From: DASVTU01 sp036387415
Lineage (GTDB): Bacteria > Acidobacteriota > Blastocatellia > Pyrinomonadales > Pyrinomonadaceae
Length of the DNA stretch: 64,000 nucleotides
Assembly (NCBI GenBank): GCA_036387415.1
Contig: DASVTU010000001.1
Coordinates: 1-64,000, forward strand
Reading direction: 5' to 3'
The notes below the pieces were generated by a model, which saw nothing but the letters and a program-made list of their open reading frames with translations, was not told where the DNA came from and did not search any database. Numbering within the stretch: position 1 is the first letter of the stretch; the number at the start of each line of letters is the position of its first letter. The translations under genes and the position numbers were made by a program. This document shows, in pieces, positions 16,960 to 31,500 of this stretch.

Positions 16960-19722
16960 ATGACGTTGAATATGGATGCGGCGCTGGCAGCGTTGCGTGA
17001 ACATTTCGGGTTCGACGATTTTCGTGCGGGGCAGCGCGAAGTCGTCTCGGCGATTCTGGAAGGCCACGACACGGTGGTCGTGATGCCGACGGGCGGCGGA
17101 AAATCGCTCTGTTACCAGTTACCCGCGTTGATGCGCGAGGGCGCGACGCTCGTCGTCTCGCCGCTCATCGCGTTGATGAAAGACCAGGTTGACGCGCTGC
17201 ATGCGCGTGGTTTGCCCGCGACGTTCATCAATAGTTCGATTGATTTTGAAGAACAGAAGGCGCGCATCAACGGCATCCGTCAGGGACGTTACAAACTCGT
17301 CTACGTCGCGCCCGAACGCTTCCGCAGCGCCAATTTCGTCGATGCCGTCAAGAATGCGCGCATCTCGCTTCTGGCGATTGATGAGGCGCACTGCATCTCT
17401 CAATGGGGACACGATTTTCGTCCCGATTTTCTCCGGCTCAAATCATTCGCCGAAGACATCGGACGACCGCAGACTGTCGCGCTGACCGCGACCGCCACGC
17501 CCTACGTCCGCTCGGACATCATCGACCAACTAAATCTGCGCGAGCCGAAGGCGTTCGTCAGCGGCTTCGACCGCCCCAATCTCTCCATCAACGTCGTTCA
17601 CACGCAGAAGGAACGCGAAAAAATCGCGCACGTCAAACAGCTCGCCGCATGCTACGAGGGCGGCTCAGGCATCATCTACACTTCGACGCGCAAGTCTGTC
17701 GAACAGGTCGCCGCGCGTCTCGGTGAAGCGAAGTTGTCGGTCGTCGCCTATCACGCCGGAATGACGGACGACGAACGCGTCCGCGCGCAGGACGATTTCA
17801 TGTCCGGTCGTGTCCAGATGATTGTCGCCACCAACGCTTTCGGCATGGGCATCGACAAGCCCGACATACGCTTCGTCGCGCACTACCACTTCCCCGCATC
17901 CATCGAAGCCTACTATCAAGAGATAGGCCGCGCCGGACGCGACGGCCAGCATTCCACTTGCGTGCTACTGTTCAACTACGCCGACAAGCGCACGCAGGAC
18001 TACTTCATCGAAGGCTCCTATCCGCCGCCCGAAACCATCGCCAGCGTCTACGAAGCACTTGTCGCCACGGGACAAAAACGCATCGAACTCTCCACGCGCG
18101 AGATTGCCGTCCGCGCCTCCGTCCGCAACGAGATGGCCGTCCAATCCTCGCTCATCACTTTGGAGAAGGCCGGACACATCGAACGCGGCGCGGCGAATGA
18201 AAATCGTGCCGCCGTGCGTCTGCTGGTCAGTCCGCAGCAGGCGCGCGAGACGGTGAACGCACGCCGCAGCGCGCAGATGAAGCAAGTGCTCTTTGGTCTG
18301 CTCGGCGGCTACGAGGTGAACGAACGCACCGACACCGAACTCGACGTGGCGGAGTTTTCCGAAACCGTCGGCACGGAGATTCAAGCGACGAAACGCGCGC
18401 TCGCCGCGCTTGCCGACGCAAGTCTCATCTCCTATCAGGCCGCGCGACGCACGCGCGGACTACTCCTGCTCGACCAGCAACCCGTCAAACAACTACGCAT
18501 CCGCCCGCAAGACCTCGCGCGCCGCGCCGCCCTCGAACAACGCAAACTCCGCGAGATGATTAGCTTTTGTTACGTCGAAAAATGCTTCCGCGCCTTCATC
18601 CTCGACTACTTCGGCGACCGCTCGCATCCGTCAAACTGCGGCATGTGCGGCAACTGCGTCGCCGAAACGCGACGCGAGACGGACGCCATCCCACTTCCCA
18701 CGCAGGGACGCACAAGCACCAACATTCCCATCGACGCACCCACCGCGCTCGACCAATTCATGATGAAACACGCGCCCGTCGCGCTCGATTTAGATGATGA
18801 GTTGCAAGAGCAGACGCGTCTTCGTCGTTTGCAACAGGAAGCCGAACAGAACGCCGCGCTCGAACATGAACAGGACTTAATCTTTGGCCGCGAGAGCGCG
18901 GGTGTGAGCATCAACGAAGCGCGTCCGCTCGACGAGGATGAGGCGCTCCGTGTGAGAAAGATTCTTGCCTGCGCCGCGCGTATGCAGGGGCGCTTCGGCA
19001 AGGGTCTGCTCGCCGCCACGCTTCGCGGTTCGCGTGCCAAAAATGTCCTACAGGCCGGACTTCAGCATCTCTCAACCTACGGCATCCTCGCCGACATGAC
19101 GCAGGAGGAAATCGGCATCTACATCGACGCGCTTGTTGCCGCCGGTTGTCTGCGTGTCACGCCGGGCACGTATCCCACAGTCGCCATCACGCATCTCGGC
19201 GGCGAAGTAATGCGCGAACGTGCCGCCATCCAACTCGCACTCCCGCCCACGTTCGCCACCGCTACCGCTGCGAAATCCTACGCCGCGCCGCAACGACAAC
19301 CCGCCGCCTCCGCATCATTCGCCACCGCCGCCGCAGCATCTTCGTCAAACGCTGCGACCGATACGACGCCGCAACGCGCCAGCACCGTTGATGAAACCTA
19401 CGCGCTTTATGAAACGGGTTTGAGCATCGAAGAGATTAGCGAGCGGCGTGGTTTGACGGAGATAACGGTGGAAAAACATCTCGCCGATTGCATCCTCGAA
19501 GGCCGTCGCTTCGATGTCTCGCAATTCGTCTCCGACCAAGACCGCGCCGAAATCGAAATCGCCATCGACCAACTCGGCACCGAGCGTCTCAAGCCGCTAC
19601 GCGACGTGCTGCCCGATCACATCACCTACCGCATGATTCGCTTCGTCGTCGCCGACATGCAACGCCGCGAAGAAACCAGCGACACACAACTCGCTGACGA
19701 CGACTCAAACGCCTCCCACTGA
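16960..19722 (+). CDS. recQ: ATP-dependent DNA helicase RecQ
   Basis: A superfamily 2 3'-5' helicase of about 920 residues. Motif I is MPTGGGKSLCYQLP near 41-54, motif II is DEAHCISQWGHDFR near 141, and motif VI is QEIGRAGRDGQ near 321. A four-Cys zinc module (CYVEKC ... CGMCGNC, about 537-566) follows. An RQC winged helix lies at about 650-740. In place of a classical HRDC domain the C-terminus (about 808-900) carries an HTH_40-like segment (YALYETGLSIEEISERRGLT). A GTG three bases before the ATG is an alternative start. A low-complexity Ala/Ser/Thr linker separates RQC from the C-terminal helix-turn-helix. Confidence 0.95.
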   Translation: MTLNMDAALAALREHFGFDDFRAGQREVVSAILEGHDTVVVMPTGGGKSLCYQLPALMREGATLVVSPLIALMKDQVDALHARGLPATFINSSIDFEEQKARINGIRQGRYKLVYVAPERFRSANFVDAVKNARISLLAIDEAHCISQWGHDFRPDFLRLKSFAEDIGRPQTVALTATATPYVRSDIIDQLNLREPKAFVSGFDRPNLSINVVHTQKEREKIAHVKQLAACYEGGSGIIYTSTRKSVEQVAARLGEAKLSVVAYHAGMTDDERVRAQDDFMSGRVQMIVATNAFGMGIDKPDIRFVAHYHFPASIEAYYQEIGRAGRDGQHSTCVLLFNYADKRTQDYFIEGSYPPPETIASVYEALVATGQKRIELSTREIAVRASVRNEMAVQSSLITLEKAGHIERGAANENRAAVRLLVSPQQARETVNARRSAQMKQVLFGLLGGYEVNERTDTELDVAEFSETVGTEIQATKRALAALADASLISYQAARRTRGLLLLDQQPVKQLRIRPQDLARRAALEQRKLREMISFCYVEKCFRAFILDYFGDRSHPSNCGMCGNCVAETRRETDAIPLPTQGRTSTNIPIDAPTALDQFMMKHAPVALDLDDELQEQTRLRRLQQEAEQNAALEHEQDLIFGRESAGVSINEARPLDEDEALRVRKILACAARMQGRFGKGLLAATLRGSRAKNVLQAGLQHLSTYGILADMTQEEIGIYIDALVAAGCLRVTPGTYPTVAITHLGGEVMRERAAIQLALPPTFATATAAKSYAAPQRQPAASASFATAAAASSSNAATDTTPQRASTVDETYALYETGLSIEEISERRGLTEITVEKHLADCILEGRRFDVSQFVSDQDRAEIEIAIDQLGTERLKPLRDVLPDHITYRMIRFVVADMQRREETSDTQLADDDSNASH

Positions 19723-19855
19723 ATCGGACAACAAACATCGCTTCCTGCGTCGCCTGCAAACAGCAGCGTCGTTTCTCTCTCGTCGCCTTCGTGCGCTTGA
19801 CGCGGCTCGCTCCGTTCCCGCATGCTTCAAAAAATTTTCGACCGAGGAAACCGAC

Positions 19856-20071
19856 ATGAGCCGAAACCCGAACACCGAACCGCCGCAACCCGGCGACCAA
19901 CCCAACATGCCTCCAACGCAACCGCACGACCCACTCGAACCTAATCCATCGCAACCCGAACCCTTACCGCTTCCGCCCGACTCGCCCCAACCTTCTGCGC
20001 CCGTGCGCGAACCCGACACGCCCATGCCCGCAGGCGACCCCGTGCCGTCCGAGCCGACGCGCCTCGTCTGA
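19856..20071 (+). CDS. Small proline-rich hypothetical protein
   Basis: A 71-residue protein with about one third proline, arranged as PPQPGDQPNMPPTQPHDP and similar stretches. It has no hydrophobic segment and is presumably disordered. A GAGGA sequence 9 bases before the ATG supports translation. It lies on the same strand between recQ and a YheT-type hydrolase. No homologous family was recognised, and a spurious frame in GC-rich DNA cannot be fully excluded. Confidence 0.5.
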   Translation: MSRNPNTEPPQPGDQPNMPPTQPHDPLEPNPSQPEPLPLPPDSPQPSAPVREPDTPMPAGDPVPSEPTRLV

Positions 20072-20111
20072 CGCGTTGCGCGCACAAGCGGCGTTGCGCG
20101 TTCATACATCC

Positions 20112-20140
20112 TTCGTCACACGTCTCGCATCATTTATAAT
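20112..20140 (+). promoter_or_regulatory. Putative sigma70 promoter for the YheT-like hydrolase
   Basis: A perfect TATAAT lies at 20135-20140, 37 bases before the start codon. The -35 region at 17-base spacing (20112-20117, TTCGTC) matches the consensus poorly, so this is an assignment by the -10 box alone. Confidence 0.45.
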
Positions 20141-20176
20141 GGCGAGTAGCGACACCGACCGCACGCGCCGCTTGAA

Positions 20177-21325
20177 ATGAAGACGACCACCACGCCCACC
20201 GACACTGCCACCGCCGCGTTGAACGCGCGCGAGTCAGCCGAACGGCTTCCGCAGGAGCCTCCCCAGGAAACCGAAGCCGCAGAGACCTTCGCGCGCCTAC
20301 GTGAAATCGCGCAGACGCTTAACGCCAAACCCTTCAGGCCACATCCCGTCTTTCGCAGCGGCCACGCGCAGACGTTGCTCGGCTTCGTCTGGCCGCGCCG
20401 CAGGGATTTGCGCGCGCATGTGTCGGACGAGTCGCGTCTGTTTGAAGTCGAACCGGGTGTGCGCGTGCTGGCGCATTGTCGTTGGCAGAGCGAGCGCACG
20501 TCGCGCCCGACGCTGGTGCTGCTGCACGGTCTGGAAGGCTCAAGCGCGTCCGTCTATATTCTCGGCTCGGCGCATCTGGCATACCAAACGGGCTTCAACG
20601 TCGTGCGCGTCAACATGCGTAACTGCGGCTCGACCGAACATCTCACGCCGACGCTTTATCACAGTGGTATGTCCGGCGACATCCGCGCGGTGGTCTGCGA
20701 ACTCGCAGAACGCGACAAACTACCGCGCATCTTCGTCGCGGGCTTTTCGATGGGCGGCAATATTGTTTTGAAGATGGCGGGCGAAATGGGCGACCATGCA
20801 CGACGCGAACTGCGCGGCGTCTGCGCCGTCTCGCCCGCGCTCAATCTAGGCGAATGCGCCGACCGCATCAGCGAACCTTCCAACTGGCTCTATCACCAGA
20901 GTTTCATGCGGAGCCTTCGACGCCGCATCCGCCATAAAAAACGACTCTACCCTACGCTTTACGATACAAACGAACTCCGTCGCGTCCGCACGATTCGCGA
21001 CTTCGATAATCGCTATACATCCGTGCAAGGCGGCTACGCTAACGCCGAAGAATACTACGCACGTGCCAGTTCGATTTCGCTCGTCGCGCAGATACGGACG
21101 CCGACCCTCATCGTCCACGCGCAGGACGACCCGCTCGTCCCCTTCGCTTCGTTCACGCATCCGTCGCTTTCCGGCAACCCCTATATCATCCCGCTTTTGC
21201 CCCCACACGGAGGACACGTCGCCTTCGTCGCCGCCACAGACAATCCGCGTGAACGCTTCTGGGCTGAGAGTCGCCTCGTCGAGTTTTGCCGTCTCCTTGA
21301 TGAAGGAGAGGGCGTTAAGCAGTGA
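20177..21325 (+). CDS. Alpha/beta hydrolase of the YheT family
   Basis: A 382-residue hydrolase. It shows the family N-terminal signature (FRPHPVFRSGHAQTLLGFVWPR), the oxyanion-hole HGLEGSSAS, the nucleophile elbow AGFSMGGNI (Ser about residue 190), an acid in the DDPLVPF region, and a His in the PPHGGHVAF block. This is the order of COG0429 (YheT/EMB8). The substrate is unknown; small esters or lipids are typical for the group. The stop TGA lies inside the left arm of a period-7 element. Confidence 0.9.
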   Translation: MKTTTTPTDTATAALNARESAERLPQEPPQETEAAETFARLREIAQTLNAKPFRPHPVFRSGHAQTLLGFVWPRRRDLRAHVSDESRLFEVEPGVRVLAHCRWQSERTSRPTLVLLHGLEGSSASVYILGSAHLAYQTGFNVVRVNMRNCGSTEHLTPTLYHSGMSGDIRAVVCELAERDKLPRIFVAGFSMGGNIVLKMAGEMGDHARRELRGVCAVSPALNLGECADRISEPSNWLYHQSFMRSLRRRIRHKKRLYPTLYDTNELRRVRTIRDFDNRYTSVQGGYANAEEYYARASSISLVAQIRTPTLIVHAQDDPLVPFASFTHPSLSGNPYIIPLLPPHGGHVAFVAATDNPRERFWAESRLVEFCRLLDEGEGVKQ

Positions 21326-21455
21326 GCGGTCAGCAGTAAGCAGTAGGAATGCATTCGTACATATTTCGTTAAGAATCTCAATTAACAATCATGGCACTTA
21401 GCTCTTGATGTTGCTCGCTGCTTACCGCTTACTGCTGACCGCTCACTACTTACTA
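21314..21455. repeat. Period-7 hairpin element, AGCAGTR family
   Basis: The left arm (21315-21347) contains AAGCAGTGAGCGGTCAGCAG and TAAGCAG. The right arm (21412-21455) contains CTTACCGCTTACTGCTGACC, its complement. The loop is about 65 bases. The TGA in the first AGCAGTGAGC unit is the stop codon of the preceding hydrolase, so element and gene overlap. Confidence 0.85.
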
Positions 21456-21560
21456 TCCTTGCGGGCTTGCACATCATGCGTTGAAGAAATAAGCTTGATG
21501 CATAGGAATTAAAACAGCAGCGCGGTCGAGCATGTTTCCGAATGAGTTATTTGGAACACG

Positions 21561-22910
21561 ATGATTACAGCACTTAAACTTCTTTCCATACTTCTGATTG
21601 TTTTAGTCAATGGCTTTTTCGTGGCGGCGGAGTTCGCATTTGTCGGCGTCCGCCGTTCGCGCATCGAGGCATTGGCGGAGAGCGGCAATCGTGCGGCGCA
21701 ACGTCTGCTCCGCGTACTCAATAACCTCAACGCTAATCTTTCCGCCGCACAACTCGGCATCACGCTCGCGTCGCTCGCACTCGCGCTCGTCGGCGAACCG
21801 ACCATCGCCGCGTTGATTGAAGCCCCGCTCGGAAGTTTACTCGAAGGAAGGGTCGAACCCGCGACGCTCGAAACCGTGCGGCACGGCGTCGCCTTCGTTA
21901 TCGCATACTCGCTGCTCACATCGCTCCACATCGTCATCGGTGAACAGGCTCCCAAACTCTTCGGACTCGAACGCGCCGAAAAGGTCGCCATGTTTTCGGC
22001 GCTACCAATGGAGATTTTCTACAAAATATTTCGCTGGCCGATTCACGCTCTCGACTGGGCGAGCGCACGCATGGTACGCGTCTTTGGCCTGCAAGCGACG
22101 AGCGCGCACGCTTCCATCTATACCGAAGAAGAGATTCGCCAACTCGTCAATCTCGCACACGAAAGCGGTCATCTCGAAGCCGACGACCGACAGTTAATCA
22201 ATCGCGTCTTCGACTTTACAGAGGCCGAGATTCGCGAAGCGATGGTGCCGCGCACGACCGTCATGGCCTTGCCCATCACGGCGACGCTGGAAGATGCGGA
22301 GAGGGCTTTTTGCGACGGCGGTTACTCGCGTCTGCCCGTCTATCGCGAACGTCTGGACGACATCGTTGGCGTGCTCTTTATGAAAGACCTGATGCCGTGT
22401 CTGCGAACCACCGACCCTGCGACATTCGACATCGAGAAGATGCTCCACCCGCCTCTGTTTATTCCGGCGACGGCGCGGCTCGGCGCAGTCTTGAAGCAAA
22501 TGCAGGCCGAGCGCATCCATCTGGCCTGCGTGGTCGATGAACACGGCGGCATTGAAGGCATCGTGACGTTGGAGGATTTGCTGGAAGAGATTGTGGGCGA
22601 AATCGACGACGAGTATGACGAGGAGGCGCGCGAGCAGATTGTCGAATCCGACAACGGTACTTATCTACTAGACGGCATGCTCGCCGTCAGGGACGCTAAT
22701 CGTCGTTTTAATCTGAAACTGCCGGAAGAGGCCGGATACACGACGCTCGCGGGATTCCTGCTTGCTAAAGCCGGACGACTCCTGCGTCCCGGCGAACTCG
22801 TCGAACATGAGGGCGCGCAGTTCACAGTCGAACTCGTTGACCGCCGACGCATCCGACGCATACGTTTTACGCCCGCCGTGCCCGAAGAACAGCAGAACGC
22901 CGTCGCATAG
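21561..22910 (+). CDS. CNNM/CorC-type membrane protein with CBS pair (hemolysin-C family)
   Basis: A 449-residue inner-membrane protein. The N-terminal DUF21/CNNM transmembrane domain (residues 1-200) starts ITALKLLSILLIVLVNGFFV and contains the conserved FVGVRRSRIEAL. A CBS-domain pair (about 205-330) includes MVPRTTVMALP and GVLFMKDLM. A CorC_HlyC domain closes the protein (about 345-440; YLLDGMLAVRDANRRF). Such proteins are implicated in magnesium/cobalt efflux or tolerance. A single-pass mini-protein follows after 14 bases and may be co-expressed. Confidence 0.92.
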   Translation: MITALKLLSILLIVLVNGFFVAAEFAFVGVRRSRIEALAESGNRAAQRLLRVLNNLNANLSAAQLGITLASLALALVGEPTIAALIEAPLGSLLEGRVEPATLETVRHGVAFVIAYSLLTSLHIVIGEQAPKLFGLERAEKVAMFSALPMEIFYKIFRWPIHALDWASARMVRVFGLQATSAHASIYTEEEIRQLVNLAHESGHLEADDRQLINRVFDFTEAEIREAMVPRTTVMALPITATLEDAERAFCDGGYSRLPVYRERLDDIVGVLFMKDLMPCLRTTDPATFDIEKMLHPPLFIPATARLGAVLKQMQAERIHLACVVDEHGGIEGIVTLEDLLEEIVGEIDDEYDEEAREQIVESDNGTYLLDGMLAVRDANRRFNLKLPEEAGYTTLAGFLLAKAGRLLRPGELVEHEGAQFTVELVDRRRIRRIRFTPAVPEEQQNAVA

Positions 22911-22924
22911 TAAAGAATACGCAA

Positions 22925-23050
22925 ATGTTCAATTCAAGCGGTGGCAGCACCGAACTCATCCTCGTCCTCGCCGTCATGCTCCTGCTGCTCGTCTTCGGCA
23001 TCGTCGCGGTCGTGATATTCGTCCGCACGTGGCGCAAAGAACGCAGGTAG
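22925..23050 (+). CDS. 41-residue single-pass membrane protein
   Basis: The frame ATG (22925) to TAG (23048-23050) encodes a short polar N-terminus (MFNSSGGSTE), one long hydrophobic helix (LILVLAVMLLLLVFGIVAVV, about residues 11-32) and a positively charged tail (RTWRKERR). This positive-inside arrangement puts the C-terminus in the cytoplasm. It starts 14 bases after the CorC-type gene on the same strand, which suggests a small partner subunit. No family was recognised, and no clear Shine-Dalgarno is seen. Confidence 0.55.
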   Translation: MFNSSGGSTELILVLAVMLLLLVFGIVAVVIFVRTWRKERR

Positions 23051-23092
23051 ACGACGGACGGCCCCGACTCGCGTGCTCCATTAGTCTCACAA

Positions 23093-24006
23093 CTACTGCC
23101 CGCCGGAATTCTTTTCTATCTTTTTCAGAAGACGCTCGGCGTGATTGCGCGCAACAAGCGGGACGCGCTCATCCGTCTGTAGGTCGCGGAGAAGCGGGAG
23201 GAGTTGCTGCGGGTCGGAGAGCATGTCTCGTTCGAGAAGTGTTGCGAAACGGTTGACGAGTCGCGCCATTTCGAGCGGTTGGAGTTCGAGCGCGACGCCG
23301 ATTTCAAAGACGAGAATCGACTGTTCGGCGACGCGCCTGTATTCGTTGACGAGATTGGAGGCATCTTGATTGTGCGTCCAGTTAAATTCCGCGACGCGTT
23401 CGCGCGTGCCCTGCTTCATCGAAAGACGCATCGTGCCGAGATGCGCGAACTGCTTTTCGCTCTGGTAGCTCTCCGTCGATTCCAGAAAACGAAGCGCACT
23501 CCATAGAGCCTTGATGCGTTCGAGCGCCGCTGCCGACAAGTTCAACGGCTCGACCAGCATCTCTGTATCGCTGATGCGCTCGAAGGAGATGCGCCCGCGC
23601 CCCGTCGCGTCGTGCTCGATGAGGATGTGGTTGACGTTGAAGTCCGGCTGCTTGAACTCGTAGGAATAGCGAACCGTCGCGGCGTCCGTCTTCGCCGCGA
23701 GATTTTTGTCGTCGCTCTTGACAGGCGTCGTGGCCGACGAATCGCTGTTGGCGGCGTCGCGTGAATTTCGTTTGGTTGCCGTGGTGGGCGTCGGGGCGGT
23801 TTCGTCGTTCGACTCGCGCGTGTTCTGTTTGGCGGGCGCATTTGGGACGGGCGTTTGGGTTGTCTTGGTAGCAGGCGACGTGCGTGTTGTGACGCGACGC
23901 GCGGGCTTGCCGCGTTGCGCTGATGCCGTTGTTGCCATAGCGCAAATCGCCGCGCTCAAGAGAACAAGCGCGGCGGCTGCAAAAGTTAAAGATTTGTTCC
24001 TGATAA

Positions 24007-24010
<4 letters not shown>
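23093..24010 (-). CDS. Secreted hypothetical protein
   Basis: A 305-residue protein with a signal peptide (about residues 1-31, KSLTFAAAALVLLSAAICAMATTASAQ). A Thr/Pro/Ala/Asn-rich disordered region follows (about 32-110). The folded C-terminal domain (about 115-300) contains YEFKQPDFNVNHILIEHDATGRGRISFER and ends in helices (RLVNRFATLLERDMLSDPQQLLPLLRDLQTDERVPLVARNHAERLLKKI). The last part looks like a HEAT-type helical pair. It overlaps the smc stop by 4 bases, so it is translated downstream of smc. Function unknown. Confidence 0.8.
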
Positions 24011-28011
<4,001 letters not shown>

Positions 28012-28091
28012 GAGTTGGTTCCATTCGGACGACTCAGGAGGCGAAAAAACCCAAAAAGCACATCCCCTAGAGCGCGCTGCGGGAGAGGCAC

Positions 28092-28121
28092 ACTATATGT
28101 TGGAGCGGGGCAAAATGTCAA
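28092..28121 (-). promoter_or_regulatory. Sigma70-type promoter of smc
   Basis: Reading the minus strand, TTGACA (complement of 28116-28121) is followed after 18 bases by TATAGT (complement of 28092-28097). Transcription would start near 28085, giving a leader of about 75 bases before the smc ATG. Confidence 0.6.
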
Positions 28122-28400
28122 ACTGTAACTTGAAGTAAATCGTGCTTATTGCTGTCAGACAGCGATTTACGCCGTTTCGACAACGCTTCGGCCTCTCCCG
28201 TGAAAGCCGTCATCTTCCGTCGCCGCCGCGCCTTATGCTCGCTCGGTAAAACGGTAAGATGTTGTTGGGACAGGATTTGTGCCTCTTGGTTGGTTTGCCA
28301 AAACGTGTGGACAGGGCTTGTCGTTTGCGCCTCCGGTCGTCGTTCGTTGTCCCGCGTCGGAGTCTCTAAATGATTGTTACGGTAGGGGTTGCAGGCAAAA

Positions 28401-28438
28401 AGCGACCGACGGATACTTGAATGTATCCGTCGGTCGCT
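28401..28438 (-). terminator. Strong Rho-independent terminator
   Basis: A perfect 16-bp stem: AGCGACCGACGGATAC at 28401-28416 pairs with 28423-28438 across a 6-base loop. On the minus strand the stem is followed directly by TTTTTGCC. It lies 70 bases downstream of the stop of the 1391-residue secreted protein and terminates that gene. Confidence 0.92.
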
Positions 28439-28509
28439 GCTGGTTGCGAGGTGGTCGTGGTGTTGGTGGCTCGCGCCGGATGGAGACGAGTCCGGCGCGA
28501 GTTCACCGT

Positions 28510-31500
28510 CTAGTCTGCGACGCGCGTCGGACGGAAAAATTCGTCAAACAGCGAGCGCAGAGGATTGGGGAGTCGGTCAACGCCATCGTGCCCCTTGTTA
28601 AAGAGGGCAATCTGGGTCGGGTTGGGGTCGGTGCCGCGCGTCGGGTCGCCGCCGAAGCGTCCGCGATATTCGCCGGAGATGATGAAGGCGCGCACCATCT
28701 CGGCGCGTCTTACACGCCGCGAAGCGACAACGTTGTCGCGCACGTCTTCTCCGGGTTGGCTGAACTGGTTCATCTTGTTCAACCAGAAATCGTAGCCGGA
28801 GAAGCTGTTGTCCGGCGCATCGTTCGGGTTACGTCGCAAGTACCCGAAGTATTGCAAGAGGACGAAGGCCGGGTTGTACTGCTTGTTATAGACCGAACCG
28901 CTCTCGACGACGGCACGCAGCGCACGCGCGCGTTTGTCGGGTAGGTCGCTGCCGCTATCGTAGGCGGCGAGCGCGGCGTTGCGTTCATCCGCCGTCGGCG
29001 TTACTTCGGAGCGTGCGAAGAGTTGGTCAACGTACTGCTCGCGCGTCATGCTTTCGGGATACTGCGCGACGAAATCAGCGCGCTGTACCCATTGACGTGC
29101 GAAGTTCTGTTTGTTGGTCTCCAACTGCTGCTCCCAGTTTGTCTGCCCGACGACGACGCCGCGCTGAACCTCCTGCGTGTCGCGCAGGAATTCGGCGTAG
29201 CGCGGCAGAGCGCGTGGACGCTGCGCGCTTTCCGTGAACGACGCACGATAGTGTCGGAACACGAAATAACCCGTGTTCTGGAACTCTATCGAGAGGAAGA
29301 AGGCGGCGGAGACGTTCTGCCGACGGTCGTCGATGCAGGCCGCGTTGTTGCCGCAACTGGTGATTTGGTTCGTCCAGAACGCCTGACCGGAAGCGTCTGC
29401 CTGACGGTTGAGGAAGTCGTGATATTGCTGGCAGACGAAGTTCGAGGCGTTGTCGATGACGTTGACGGGATTGTCCGCCCCTTCGTTGTCGTTGATGGTT
29501 AAGGTGGCCGTGCCGGGAGTGCCGATGGAGTTGCCGCTCGACACGCCCGTTATTTGAATCGACGCGCCTTCCGTGCCTTCGCCGTAGCTGTCTTCGGTCA
29601 ACAGAAGTTGGAAGGTCTTACTCGTTTCGCCGCTGGCGAAGCGCAGCGTTCCGGCGGCGTAGGTAAAGTCGCCGCGTTGCGTCGCACCACCATTGTTGAC
29701 GCGGTACGTGACATCGACCGCGCCCGCTGTCGAGCCGGTGCGCGTCACGGTGATGTCAACGGGAGCGCAGCCCTCGGTGACGACGTAGTTGGAAGTGCTG
29801 AACTGGAACGAGCCTGACGAACCTGGCGACGGTGTGGGCGAAGGTGTCGGCGTCGCGACGGGCGTCGGCGTTGGCGTCGCAGACGGAGTTGGCGTCGGCG
29901 ACGGTGTGGGAACCGGAGTCGGTGTTGGTGTCGCCGTTGGTGTCGGCGTCGGTGTAGCTGTTGGAGTCGGAGTTGGAGTTGGCGTCGGTTCCGGCGTCGG
30001 TTCCGGCGTCGCAGTCGCGCACGGGTTCGTGATGGTGCAATTGCCGACGGTAAACTCGGTGCCGCCGCGCGTGATGTCGCGTTTGGCGTTGGCTCCCGCA
30101 GTGAAGGACGAGCCGCGCAAGCCCGCGAGCACGCTGCCCGCGCCGATGCCGGGGCCGTGTGTGATGAACTGCGCGTTGTTGAGTTTGCTGGTTGCGACCT
30201 TGATGGTGATGGTGTCGTTAACGGTGTCGATGAAACCGCAATCGGCGTTGCCCCTCTGGGTGTAAGTTATCGAGCCGTCGGAGTTTCTGACAGCCGTGCC
30301 GTAGACGAAGGTGGGTGCCGCCGGATTGGTCGCGATGGCCTGAAGGTAGAACTGATCGCCACGGTCGGAGAGGGCGAAGCTGTAATCGCCCGTCGGGCTG
30401 AGGCCGCTGAAGGGCGCGTTGGCGGTGAAGTGCATGCGCCAATTCCCTCCCGCCGGGACGACTGACAAATCCGAAACCTTCATCGTGGCGACGATGGTGT
30501 CTCCGGTGGCGGGCGAAAATTCACAGGAATACTTGACCGAAACGATGTCGAGCGGGTCGTCCGCCGGAACCACTGCGAGCAGGGCGTTGACGACATCCTG
30601 CCGGAAATCCGTGACCTGCGAGCCAGCAATGCCGCCGACGCTGGTTGCTGTCGGGAGCGGCCCCGTCTGCGCGGCGGGCGGCGTTCCGGGACTCGGCACG
30701 TTGGTCTTGCCGTCGCCGTTAATCTTCGGCCCGGACATCTGGCGCGCGACGTAGGTATGACCGTCGAAGTCGTTATGGTCGTCTGTGTAGGCGACGTTGG
30801 CGGCGCCCGTCGGGTCGAAGGAAATCTGGAAGTAGTCGATGAGGTTGCGGTTGGCCGTTCCCGTCAGACCGCCTTCGGAGATGTTACTGCCGTGGATGAA
30901 GTGGTCGCTCACCTTCACTTGGCGGAAGGTTGGTTCTTCGGCGGTGGCGTTGAACGACTGTGCGTAGAAGACTTCCCAATTGGCGTTGTCGTTGTTTGTG
31001 GGTTCCGACGTGCCGAACCAGACGATGCCAACCGAGCCGGGCGTCGGGCCGGTTTCCATCCACGGGAAGACGCTCGTTCTGGTCTCCGGCCCGTTGCTGA
31101 CGCGGACGGGCGTTGACCACGTATCGCCGCCGTCGGTCGAGTGGACGAGGAAGATGTCGTGGTCGTTGGAGTAGGCGACGTAGGCGGTGCCGAAGGGCGT
31201 GCCATCGTCAGCCACTTTGACGGGGAAGAAGATGTGCGCGACACCGTTGGGGTCGGTCGCCGCCTGTTTGCAGACGTAGGCGGCGGCTTCACCCGTCGGC
31301 AGCGTGACGGTGCTGTGGCAGACCTGTCCGGTCGAGCCGCTGACGTAGACGCGCCCTGATTTCTGGTGCACGTCGATGTAGCCGACCTGTCCGATGAGTC
31401 CGGCGGTTTGCGCCGGACCGTAGGTCAGGCCACCGTCGATGGAGCGTTGAATCTGCGTCACCGTCGGCGCAACCGTGCGGTACAGGAGATAGACGTTGTT

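Larger units (their letters stand above)
28012..28509. other. 498-base intergenic region between the giant secreted protein gene and smc
   Basis: It holds the smc promoter (28092-28121) and the intrinsic terminator of the gene at 28510-32685 (28401-28438). Between them (about 28130-28390) no gene, RNA or repeat is evident. The short open frames there have no ribosome-binding site. Confidence 0.5.
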
